From Rallus limicola (Eukaryota; Chordata; Aves; Gruiformes; Rallidae): a DNA stretch of 64,000 nucleotides. Where the stretch lies: contig JAKCOZ010000021.1 of NCBI GenBank assembly GCA_022605955.1, forward strand, positions 14,806,161 through 14,870,160, written 5' to 3'. The position numbers and the translations under genes are program-made. Below, piece after piece: positions 47,098 through 56,390 of this stretch; the first letter of the stretch is position 1; each line of letters starts with the position of its first letter. Below the pieces are notes generated by a model. That model made no database searches, had not been told where the DNA came from, and saw only the letters and a program-made list of their open reading frames with translations.

Positions 47098-49440
47098 GTA
47101 ATCCATTTCCCCAGCTTTAAAACAGAAATAGTATCTTTGCCCCAGAGAGAATAAACATAAAGCATCAGCTTTAACCACTTCATCCCCTCCTGAGCCATCC
47201 TAACCTTTAGGGGATGAGCACCATGAAAGGGAGAAGATGGGCAAGCTCACCTCAGTCACCACAACCTCCCACTGCAGGAGGTGTTTTCCTCCTCTTTTTC
47301 ACAGCTTCTAATCAGGAGTGAGTTCAGTATCCCAAACTTGTGGCTTTTACCCCCCAAAACCCCCTCTTATTCCTTGCTTGCTGATGCCAGCCCACAGCAC
47401 AGCACGTGCTGAGCGGGGTCTGACAGCTCCTCTGAAAGTCTCTTCCCAAGGAATTCCTGTTTCAAGGAAAGCACCTGGCTTTTCCCTCTTTCTGCAACAA
47501 GGACAGAAAAGCATTCCCCAGCCTGGGGAAAAAGTTTCCCCCATGAAAGGTTTTATTGCTCGTTTATAAAACAGCTGCTAATTGATCTTCCAAGGGGCCA
47601 AGCTGTAAAATAATGGGGAAATCAAGACCTGTGACTTTAAGATAAACAAGATCGTGTTGTTTCCCCTCCCCCCCTCCTTCCTCTTCCAAATGACCATTTT
47701 CTCCTTAGTTTGAAACCACGGGATGAAGGGCAAACTCAAATTGAGGAAGGAAGCTGGGTGATTTCTGATGCTTCCATTACTGCATAATCAGGGACTGAAG
47801 CTGCAATCAACAGAACCGCCTTTGCAACCCAGCAGCTTTCAACAGAACTCAAGTGAAAGGGAGATAATTTTCTTTGTGGGACTTGATGTTCCTGAACCAC
47901 CACCTCCCTTCCGCCCCTTTTCCCTGAATGTTTGTTTAGGGGAGAGGAGAGAGGGAGGGTCCTGAGGAGACACGTGGGGTTTGGGTGGGTGCAGGCAGGG
48001 GCTGGCTTTGCTGGGGGAGAGCTGGGACAGAGTGGTGTGGGACAAAGGGATTGCAACCCTGAGAAGGCAACTAGCCACCAAAAAGGCTAGAAGAGTAGGA
48101 GTATTTGTTAAAAAAAAACCCAAAACAACCCAAACATAAGCAATCAGCCAAAGGAAGAGAAGACCAGAGGCAGTTTTTCCCCTTTTCCCCTTGAATGAAT
48201 GGGTATTTCAGGATGTCCAAGCCCAGATCTGCCCCCACACCCAAGTTCACCCCCACAAAAGACACTGGCATCTCATCTCCAAGGGCATTTCAGCTGGAGA
48301 GCACTACCACAAGCTCAAAAGTAAGTTCATGCTTGCTGGGGAAACCTCTAGCCTTGAGCGTGGCTGCATCCCCCGAGGCAGCAGTGCAGGGTGTTTGCAG
48401 GGAGCTCCCTGAAACTCAATTCCTCTCTTTTTCCAGCGACACCAGCCTAGTTTGAGCCTGTATTGACTCTCCTCATAAAGACCTGAGCTCCTGGAGCCAG
48501 GTGACTTGAAAGCAAGCATGAAGACTCAATACTTTGCTATGTCTTTCATTTCAATGGACTCAGCATTAGGGCTTTGGCAGGGGAAGGGTGCACAGTTGCT
48601 GTGGCACAGCAGAGCCGAGCATCCTTTCATCTCCCAGTGATGGAGCACAGATCGAAGCACACTCTCCTCTTGAAAGCATCTCTTGGCTTCAGAGCCTTCC
48701 CCCCCCCCCTCCCTCCCCTTTGACAAACACCTCCAGCCTTTGTAGGCGACTATCACACTCTGCCACAAGCAACGTGCCCTGCCAGCTCTTCCCTCCCCAC
48801 ACAAAAAAGCAGCACTTTAAAGGCAGCTTTTGATGGCATCCGAGTCGGCTGATATTTGATATGAGCAGCAGCAGTTTGCTGTGGCTGGAGGGGGACCCCA
48901 CCACATGCCCAGTGTATGCCAGGAGGGGTTTGAAGCCACGATGGTGGCTGCTGACAAGCTGGAAACACCCAGCAGCCCACCCTTGAGCCTCTCCGTGCAC
49001 CAAGTTCCTTGCACTACTTTGGGTGCTCCGGCGCAGCCAGTGTTTGAACAAGGGAGTAGGAGGAAGGCAAAGAGACATCATCATCATCCTCCAGCTCCCA
49101 ACCTGCTCAGGCTTTGCTCCCCACCCCCAGGGCAGGTTTCTGCATTTGGGGTACTGTTACCACTGCCATTCCAAGCCAATAAAACAAAGTTAACCAAGCT
49201 CTTACTGCCAACTTCACATCATTCCCCCTTCCTTCTGCACCATGGAAATGACAACTGAGGTGGTAAGACAGTGGCAACCTCAGCTGCCCAGGTTTCCCAC
49301 CTCTCACAGCTTTCAAAACACACAAGGCAACAGGGTTTGTTGGGTTGGTTTGTTTTTTTTTTAAACTCCTAATGTGTTTACTGGAAAATTAAGTTTCAGG
49401 AGGACTAAAAATATTAACAAGTTTAGGTGGAGGAAACGGG
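47098..49440. other. Unique non-coding DNA, about 2.3 kb
   Basis: Nothing recognised beyond short simple repeats. Confidence 0.4.
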
Positions 49441-49470
49441 AGGAGGAGGAGGAGGAGGAGGAGGAGGAGA
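49441..49470 (+). repeat. (AGG)n microsatellite
   Basis: Ten perfect AGG/GGA triplets. Confidence 0.95.
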
Positions 49471-49481
49471 GCGGATTTTAA

Positions 49482-49563
49482 AAAATGTCAAAACACTCAG
49501 ATGCAGCATTTTTAATGAAATGTTTCACTTCAGAAATGCCAAAACATTTTGTTTTGACATTTT
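49482..49563. repeat. Inverted repeat, 13-bp arms with 56-bp loop
   Basis: AAAATGTCAAAAC at 49482-49494 is the exact reverse complement of GTTTTGACATTTT at 49551-49563. The loop contains related words (AATGTTTCACTTCAG, CCAAAACATTTT). It may be a remnant of an old palindromic DNA transposon or just AT-rich palindromic DNA. Confidence 0.6.
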
Positions 49564-50457
49564 CAGAGTGAAACCTAATGATATTTTTCTTCGAAACAGC
49601 ACGGATGGCTTTGTAATAACCCCAGTTGGAGAAAGGGAAGGCAAGGGGAAAATAAAAAATGCAAAGACTTGATGGCCACTGAAAGAAAACAAACTTCTCA
49701 CCATCCTTCCAGTGATGCACTGACATGGAAAGAGTGTTTCCTTCCCGCCTCCTGCCATTTTGCCAACGAATTTAAGCATTTTCTGTTTCACTTCACATTG
49801 CACTAATGAGTTCCCTTGCTTTTCTGCACTGAAAACAGACTCTTCACTTTGCTTCCAAGATCTTCCCTTCTGGAGAGGCTCTTCCCCAAGCTCAGCCTTG
49901 CTGTAGGAGAGAGGCTTCCTGTGAAGCTGGGGAAAACCCCTGTGCTCAGCCCACTGGAGCTGTTCTAATGCAGAGAGGCTTCAGTAGACACAGCTATTGC
50001 TCTTGTCTTCTTGGGAGGGGAGCCTTCTCCTCTATCTCCTGCATGCTGAGCATCCCTCAGAACGAAACCTCTCTCTGCCATACGACTCCTGCCAGAAGTT
50101 TCCCTGTTTCCTTAGTCTCCCACCACGTTTTGGGGGAAGATCTGTCCTTCCCAGCCTGGAGAAACTGGTGAACAAACCAAATGAGTTTATAGTTTGGGAC
50201 TACACCCAAAACTCTGGCAGGGCAGAGGGGTGAGAGCAGGTCCACAGCCAACTAGCAGCATCCTGACTCCAGAGCCCTCCTTCCTCCACACACACAGTGA
50301 TAAAAAGGACTATGAAAGTTTATCAGCCATGAACCAAATGGCTGTTTACATGTGTTTATTAGTCAGTTATTTGTGATCTGCAACCCTTCCTGTAATGCCT
50401 CATTCGTTGCTGTCCTGTGCTGAGCCCCCCTCCATCCCCAGCCTGACACTGAACGGG
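49564..50457. other. Unique non-coding DNA
   Basis: Nothing recognised. Confidence 0.4.
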
Positions 50458-50540
50458 GCAGGTCTGGGGGAGCCAGGGATGCAGGTCTGGGGAGCCAGGG
50501 ATGCAGGTCTGGGGAGCCAGGGATGCAGGTCTGGGGAGCC
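50458..50540 (+). repeat. 22-bp minisatellite, about 3.8 units
   Basis: Unit GCAGGTCTGGGGAGCCAGGG plus AT, nearly perfect. The first unit has one extra G. Confidence 0.95.
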
Positions 50541-52675
50541 ACCCTCACAAGCAGGAAAGAAAGAAGCTGAACAACCCTCAGACCCAGATGAGGGCTGCAG
50601 GGAACCAGGCACCTTGAAGATATTTTTGGAAGTGAAGTGGGACTCCTCAGCCCACCACCATCACAGGTCAAGGGGAGCCTGCCACATGGCATAAAACCAG
50701 GCTGAAACACAGGTGCCAAGGGCCCCTCTAGGTAAAAATAACCCTTGCAAGGGGAAACAACACAAACAGGAGGAGTTTCAAGCTGTGAAAAGAGCAACTG
50801 AAAGCTCAAATCCATAAAAGAGAGCAAGTTGGGTACCTGCTGCAGGAGGATGGGTGGTTTCAGTGCCCCAGGTAAAGAGCTGACTCCTTGCAGGGGGCAG
50901 CAGGAGCCGGTCAGTCATGAGCAGGTACGTGCACCCAAGAAGCATCCCAGAGAAGCAAACCTGTGGAAGGCAAGAAATGCAGACTTCATCAGTCTTTGCT
51001 AGAAAACATGCACCCAGAGAGACAGCAGGGACAGCTGGTGGTGCCACACCATGGGAAGCTGAAGCCAGCAAATCCTGGAGGCACCAGAGACCCACATCAC
51101 CCTGCCCCATCCCTGAACCATGCTGGGCGCAGGGTCTGAGCTTAGGAGAGGCAATCAAAGCCCTGAGTGGCCTTTTAAGGCTCAGACACACACTTCACTC
51201 TGGGATATTTCATTTTGCTCAGTGCAGAAGAGATCAAAAACAATTAATTGCTTGCACACCCCCTGCACATGCAGGCCTGTATTTACATATGGAAATTAAA
51301 TCCTTGGGTATGCAAAGCCAAGCACATCCAATGGATTATATACCAGGCTCCTTACCAAGGCTTGCTTGGAAGTGTCTCCATAGCACCAAGACTTCAGGGC
51401 TGAGCTGCAGCACATCCCCAGGCAGATGATGGCAGAGAAACTGAGAAGCATTTGAGGATGCCCTTGACCACGGTGCCCTTAACATGGTGGTTACCTCTAC
51501 AGCAAGGGCACTGAGCAGCTCCACACACCTCATAGTGGGAGATAGAGCCCAACACCACCCACTTGTTAAGAGGAGTGCTGCCTATTAACCAATTCACACT
51601 TTTCTAATTGGAATCACCCAGTACACCAAGGTTTTGAGCTTACAGCTGAGTGCTCCCAACAGTCTGTGTGAGAGGAAGAGGGATCCAGGCACCCATCCTC
51701 TGCAGGGAGAGGCATTTTGTGGTGGTAGCGGCAAACTCCAGAGAGAAAGCAACAACCCCCAAAATGTGAACTGTCCCTTTAATTTCTGCCAAGGCTAAAG
51801 CCCACAGACTACAAAAACAACATTTTAATTTAAATTCTGATTCCACATTCATTCATGGGAGCTGGCTCTGAGCGGGGATTTCATTAAAGGCTTTAATAGA
51901 TTTTATAGGACTTGTCAGATCCGGAAAGGTTATGGAGCAAATGCATTTTCTCTGCTTCCAGAATTTCAACAACGGCTGGGTAAACAAATTTACCATGAAA
52001 ATGCAAAGAGCCCAGCCTTGTACAGACAAGGAGAAATGAACTTCATCTGAGTGACTTAAAGGCAGGAGGAAGCACTGTCTGTTCCCTTCCCAAGTCGCTT
52101 TGCTCCTTTCTTTCCCTCACTGCGCTGGGCAGCCTGGGTGATGCTTCCTTCTTCCTGGTGGAGAAGCTGAAAAGAAGGAACATCGTTTTGCACTGCTCAG
52201 ACTGGGATTTGGAGACATTTCTAAATGTTGGGGGCTTTAGCAGCAGTGCATGGCTGAGGGGTTTTTGAAGGGGGTGCCAACACCTCTCCTCTGCCCTCAG
52301 CCCTCCTGTGAACGATCAACTCAGAGTGGGTGGGTTTGCAGCTAGAAGCGATGCTGTTAGAAACCCCCTGGGTGTTTGAGGACAGATGGACACCAGCTTG
52401 AAAAGGTGGCAGTGTTGTGGGAGAGTGACCAGGCAGGGGGACAGCCTCAGCTTTGCTCCCAACCCATCAAGGGCTTCACAAGCCCCTCGGTTCAGGGTCT
52501 TCTTGACCAACCCTTTCCATTCAGCAGGGAGAACAGAGGTGATTTGGGTTGAACAGTGATGCATGCGTGAGCTTTTGCCTGTCTTTTCCACCTGCTTTTT
52601 TACCCTTGACAAATCACTCTCAAAGGCAGGTCCTGATGTCAGGCTCATGAAGGAGCCCACCAAGGCTAGATGGTA
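50541..52675. other. Unique non-coding DNA, about 2.1 kb
   Basis: Nothing recognised. AT-rich block at 51800-51990 may be conserved. Confidence 0.4.
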
Positions 52676-52957
52676 GGATGACAGAATGCTTTGGGTTGAA
52701 AGGGACCTTAAAGATCATCAAGTTCCATCCCCCCTGCTACAGGCAGGGACACCTCTCACCAGACCAGGATGCTCAAGGCCCCATCCAACCCAGCCTTGGA
52801 TACCTCCAGGGATGTGGCATCCACCACCTCCCTGGACAACCTGTTCCAGTGCCTCACCACCCTGGTAGTGCAGGTTTTTTTCCTAGCATCCCATCTCAAT
52901 GTACCCCCCTTCCAATCCAAAACCTTTCCCCCTCGTCCTGTCACTACATGCCCTTAT
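52676..52957 (-). mobile_element. Older CR1 3' fragment, about 280 bp
   Basis: Minus orientation; 'aaagggaccttaaagatcat' 3' block, then 'ctgctacaggcagggacacc' and the 'ctggacaacctgttccagtg' ORF2-derived block. Diverged from families A and B. Confidence 0.9.
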
Positions 52958-53060
52958 GGAATCATAACAACGGTTCGGATGGGAAGGGACCTTAAAGATC
53001 ATCAAGTTCCAACCCTCCTGCCATGGTGGAGGTGGATGTCCCACCACGGGGGACACAGCA
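52958..53060 (-). mobile_element. Second older CR1 3' end, directly abutting
   Basis: Another 3' block ('gggaccttaaagatcatcaa') in the same orientation starts immediately after the first CR1, giving two tandem CR1 3' ends. Right edge uncertain. Confidence 0.8.
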
Positions 53061-53780
53061 CTTAGCCCTGGAGCCAGCTCTGGGATGGCTGAGCGTGGGG
53101 AGGTGTCGGGCATCGCTGGTTAGAGCCAAACTGCAGGAATCAAAGGCTGATGCCTTGGCAACCAAGTCGTGGTGATGCTGAATAAAGTGAAGAAAAGGCC
53201 TCTTGTTTTTGGATGAGCTCTGTAAACAGAGATGAATGTCAGGGGGGCTCTTGCCTGAGTGCTGGTTGTAGGCTCTATAGTGGCATCACAGGGAGAAATC
53301 AGCTTGGGGAAAATTATAACTAATGCAAACCTCCAACCACAGCCTTCTTTCTGTTGGAGGGTAAGACAAGTTGATGACTTTATTATTATTATTACGATGA
53401 TTATTTTCCCTCCTTATGACTTTGCAATTTGAGATTGACAAGTCCTAACACAGCTGCTCTGGATCCTTTCCCAGCTCCACAAAGAGAGAGAGAGAGGAGG
53501 GAGAGAGGGAGGGAGGGAGAGATGCTGTGTGAAAAGCAGCAGCGGAGCCGTTCAAGAGCCGCTGGCGGGGTGGGAGTGGGGATCAGCAGCGCTGCCACAG
53601 AGGCCCCATAGATGCGGGACCCGGCGCCGAGAGGTGTGGAACATCTGGGAGCCCCTTTCAAGCGGAGGCAGGCGGCGCAGGTGGCTGGGGAGGGGGCTGG
53701 CAGCCACGCTGTAATCACGGGAAGCATGAGGAGAGAGGAGCAGATTTACAGCAAGTGACTGCGGAGTGAAAGCAGGAGAA
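53061..53780. other. Unique DNA with GA-rich repeat and CpG-rich patch
   Basis: A GA/GGGA-rich purine stretch lies at 53482-53521. 53540-53720 is moderately CpG-rich. No exon recognised. Confidence 0.4.
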
Positions 53781-53843
53781 TGAGGAAAGGCTGAGGGAGC
53801 TGGGGCTGTTCAGCCTGGGGAGAAGAAGACTAAGGGGGGGACC
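53781..53843 (+). mobile_element. CR1 family A, left part of a split element
   Basis: 63 bp from 'tgaggaaaggctgaggg' to 'taagggggggacc', plus orientation. The CR1 sequence resumes at 54338 with only about 13 consensus bases missing. Confidence 0.88.
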
Positions 53844-54337
53844 AGAACCATCAGCTTTGAATCCCTCACAGTCACTCTCCTAGACTTTGGGGGTTTATTT
53901 TCTAAAGACTTGATGAAAAACATCATTTACAACTATGTTTGGTCAAGCTTTTCACTGCACAGGGCACAATCAAGCCCAGCAACCAGCTCCCACCAGCCAC
54001 CTCACGATGGCCTGTCCAGTGGCAGACTGCTGTAGGTGACAAAAATCCAGGTGACAATGGAGACACGTGCAGAAAACTCCTCTTCAACAGCTGATTGCAG
54101 AACACAAGGCAGAGATACAGACCAACATTAAATCTTAATGAAACAATAGCATGGAAGAACTTAAAAAAAAATACCCAGTGAAACCAGTTCAGCCAGTGAC
54201 TTCTGAAAAAAAAGCCCTGCACTGTGTGAAGGGGAGGGGAGCATCCTTAGGCAAGTGTAACACAAAGTTGGTAGCAGAGGATGGTTTCGATCCATTGACC
54301 TCTGGGTTATGGGCCCAGCACGCTTCTGCTGCGACTA
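53844..54337 (-). other. 494-bp insert inside a CR1, ending in an initiator-tRNA pseudogene
   Basis: Non-CR1 sequence between two halves of a family A CR1. Read on the minus strand it starts with a tRNA-iMet-like sequence (54333 down to 54272) and continues about 425 bp into sequence I do not recognise, including T8 (A8 on plus at 54206-54213) and an AATAAA-like signal near 53897. No protein domain seen. Confidence 0.75.
54272..54333 (-). pseudogene. Initiator tRNA-Met (CAT) pseudogene, 5'-truncated, with encoded CCA
   Basis: Minus strand: from the D-arm (CGCAGCAGAAGCGTGCTGGG) through anticodon stem-loop with CAT (54309-54311 on the plus strand read as ATG), variable loop, T-arm containing GGATCGAAACC, to the acceptor 3' strand CTGCTA. 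It matches the vertebrate initiator tRNA-Met as I recall it, except about two substitutions. The first about 10 nt (5' acceptor strand and the start of box A) are replaced by CR1-junction sequence. CCA follows directly (TGG at 54269-54271), which nuclear tRNA genes do not normally encode. It cannot fold a normal acceptor stem, so it is not functional. Confidence 0.85.
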
Positions 54338-54656
54338 TCACTAGCTGAGGGATGGGATGCAGGGGGACATGGGCAGCCCCTTGCCAGTGTCTGTGGGGAC
54401 AGGACAAGGGGCAATGGCTGCAAGTTCGAGCAGAGGGAGTTGCCCAGCAACCTGGGGAAGAACTTTTGCCCAGGGAGGGTGAGGGAGCCCTGGGCCAGGC
54501 TGCCCAGGGAGGTGTGGAGTCTCCATCTCTGGAGAGATTCCAGCCCCGTCTGGACGCCGCCCTGTGCAAGATGAGCTGGGGAGCTGCTTTGGCAGGGGGT
54601 TGGACCCCAGGAGCTCTCCAGGGCCCTTCCAACCCCTGCCATTCTGTGATTCTGTA
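54338..54656 (+). mobile_element. CR1 family A, right part of the split element
   Basis: Resumes at tcactagctgagggatggg and runs to the 3' tail 'ccattctgtgattctgtatt'. Together with 53781-53843 it makes one interrupted CR1. Confidence 0.93.
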
Positions 54657-55016
54657 TTCCTTAGGACATCAGCTTGTTAAGTGCCAGTTACATCAACCAA
54701 GAGTGAAGCTTTAAACCAATTCACCAAATTGAGCCCCCAAAACCACTTCAGGAAGCTTAATTGTGGCTGTACCTGGGCCTCAGGGTCCTGCTGACACACC
54801 TAGACCACACTGACAGTTATTTGCAAAATGATTCAGGCTGTTTGGCACTTTGCAATAGGTTACAACACAGAGGAAAACATATTAGGAGAACCCAGCTCAA
54901 GAAGGGGTATCAGACTCTGTGCAATAGATTACAACACAGAGGAAAACTTGTTAGGAGAACCCAGCAAGCATGATTAGTACACACAGACCAGAGAGTCCGA
55001 GATCAGGGTGGCAATG
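54657..55016. repeat. Unique DNA containing a 46-bp imperfect tandem duplication
   Basis: 54851-54896 and 54920-54965 match at about 43 of 46 positions (core TTACAACACAGAGGAAAAC, period 69 bp). The rest is unrecognised. Confidence 0.8.
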
Positions 55017-55200
55017 GGATTCTCGTAAAACCTTTGGGGATCCCTGATCCAACCTCCTGCTTCAAACAGGGCCAAGTTCAAAGTTAGCAGGGGATGTCAG
55101 AGCCTGGTCCAGTCAAGTTTTGAAAATCCCCAAGGATGGAGGTGCCTCAACCTCTCTGTCAGTGCTACTGTTGCTTAAGCTCTGTCACCTTTTACAGGAG
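55017..55200 (-). mobile_element. Old, diverged CR1 fragment
   Basis: Minus orientation: 'gatccaacctcctgcttcaa', 'tggtccagtcaagttttgaa' and 'ccaaggatggaggtgcctca' are characteristic of an old avian CR1 3' region. Borders approximate. Confidence 0.75.
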
Positions 55201-55734
55201 ACAGGGGCCACATTTCTCCCCCCATACTGATGCACCAGTTTGGACCAGAGGTTTCAAACTGCTCTGTGAGGTGAAGTTTTGTGGCAGCATCCCTCTCTTC
55301 CTCCTCACCGACACTCACCAGTGAGTCCCCCTCACACACCCCCCACGCAGATCACTGGAAGCTGGAGCACACACAGAAAACTCTCTCCACCTCATTCAGC
55401 AAAGCCTGGAAACCAGCCTGAAGTCAAGACAGGGCTGTGAGCTGCCCAGTAACACCAGAGCCCAGGGGCTCCTTCAGCCAGCAGCAGGAAGGTACTATCC
55501 AGAGCAGAAGTCACAAAGAACTAGGAACATCATTTTCCTGCTGCCATCTACAGTTTGGGCTGTGGCAGGAGGCTGGGCTGAGAACCAGGGGAAAGGCAGG
55601 TAGGAGAAAGGCTCAACTCCAAGGAGCTGCGGCAGCTCTTCTGAGCGAAGGCTCCATCAGCACCCGGGAAGTTGCTGCCATCTATTGATGTAAGGGACAC
55701 GGTGTCCGGCCGGGGATGCTCTCAGCAGCAGAAA
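55201..55734. other. Unique non-coding DNA
   Basis: Nothing recognised. A motif GCTGCCATCTA occurs twice (around 55541 and 55673), too weak to call. Confidence 0.4.
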
Positions 55735-56223
55735 GGATCCTAGAATCCCAGAACCGCAGGGGTTGGAAGGGTCCTGGAGAGCTCCTGGGGTCCAACCCCC
55801 TGCCAAAGCAGCTCCCCAGCTCATCTTGCACAGGGCGGCGTCCAGACGGGGCTGGAATCTCTCCAGAGATGGAGACTCCACACCCCCCTGGGCAGCCTGG
55901 CCCAGGGCTCCCTCACCCTCACTGGGCAAAAGTTCTTCCCCAGGTTGCTGGGCACCTTCCTCTGCTCGAACTTGCAGCCATTGCCCCTTGTCCTGTCCCC
56001 ACAGACACTGACAAGGGGCTGCCCATGTCCCCCTGCATCCCATCCTTCAGCTAGTGAGAAACATTCATCAGGTCCCCCCTTAGTCTTCTTCTCTCCAGGC
56101 TGAACAGCCCCAGCTCCCTCAGCCTTTCCTCACAGGGGAGATGCTCCAGGCCCTTCAGCATCTCCACAGCCTCCTCTGGACTCTCTCCAGGAGATCCCTG
56201 GCTGGTTGATCCCAGGGAGCCCA
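55735..56223 (-). mobile_element. CR1 family A 3' fragment joined to a 139-bp head
   Basis: Minus orientation, tail at the left, CR1 homology stopping at 'cccagggagccca' (56223). The next 139 bp are shared with the copy at 62615-63246, which has the same CR1/head junction base. Carries family A frameshift and stop. Confidence 0.93.
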
Positions 56224-56362
56224 TGCATGGAGCAGAAATCAGAGTGATGTGATCTTTAAGGAGGATGCTCTCCAAAGTGATGGGAAGCTACAGCAGGCAT
56301 TTTCCACCAGAGGAATTTCACTCAAAGGAACAGGCCAATTTGCTGAAGCAAAATTAAACCTC
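56224..56362 (-). repeat. 139-bp non-CR1 head module, copy 1
   Basis: About 98-99% identical to 63108-63246 (I see two mismatches, near 56330) with identical boundaries. Read in CR1 sense it begins GAGGTTTAATTTTGCTTC and ends CTCCATGCATGG. No obvious Pol III box A/B. Immediately outside, 56363-56390 is a short CR1-like word again (tggctgtttgatcccagg and on). Confidence 0.88.
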
Positions 56363-56390
56363 TGGCTGTTTGATCCCAGGGAGCCCAGCA
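56363..56390 (-). mobile_element. 28-bp CR1 remnant beyond the head module
   Basis: Matches the CR1 block that also lies at the other side of the head (56189-56223), so the head is bracketed by two copies of the same CR1 word. It resembles the 63082-63107 version (GCTGTTTGATCCC) more than its own neighbour (GCTGGTTGATCCC). Confidence 0.7.

Noticed and set aside
50458..50540. Direct repeats suggesting a CRISPR-like array
   Set aside because: Head-to-tail 22-bp minisatellite without spacers, in a eukaryotic sequence.
54269..54333. Functional tRNA-iMet gene, or a retroviral primer-binding site
   Set aside because: The 5' acceptor strand and part of box A are missing, so it cannot fold. Homology covers about 62 nt of the tRNA, far more than an 18-nt primer-binding site, and no LTR pair is seen.
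55541..55690. Two GCTGCCATCTA words as CTCF sites
   Set aside because: They lack the rest of the CTCF core (no GTGG-type continuation).
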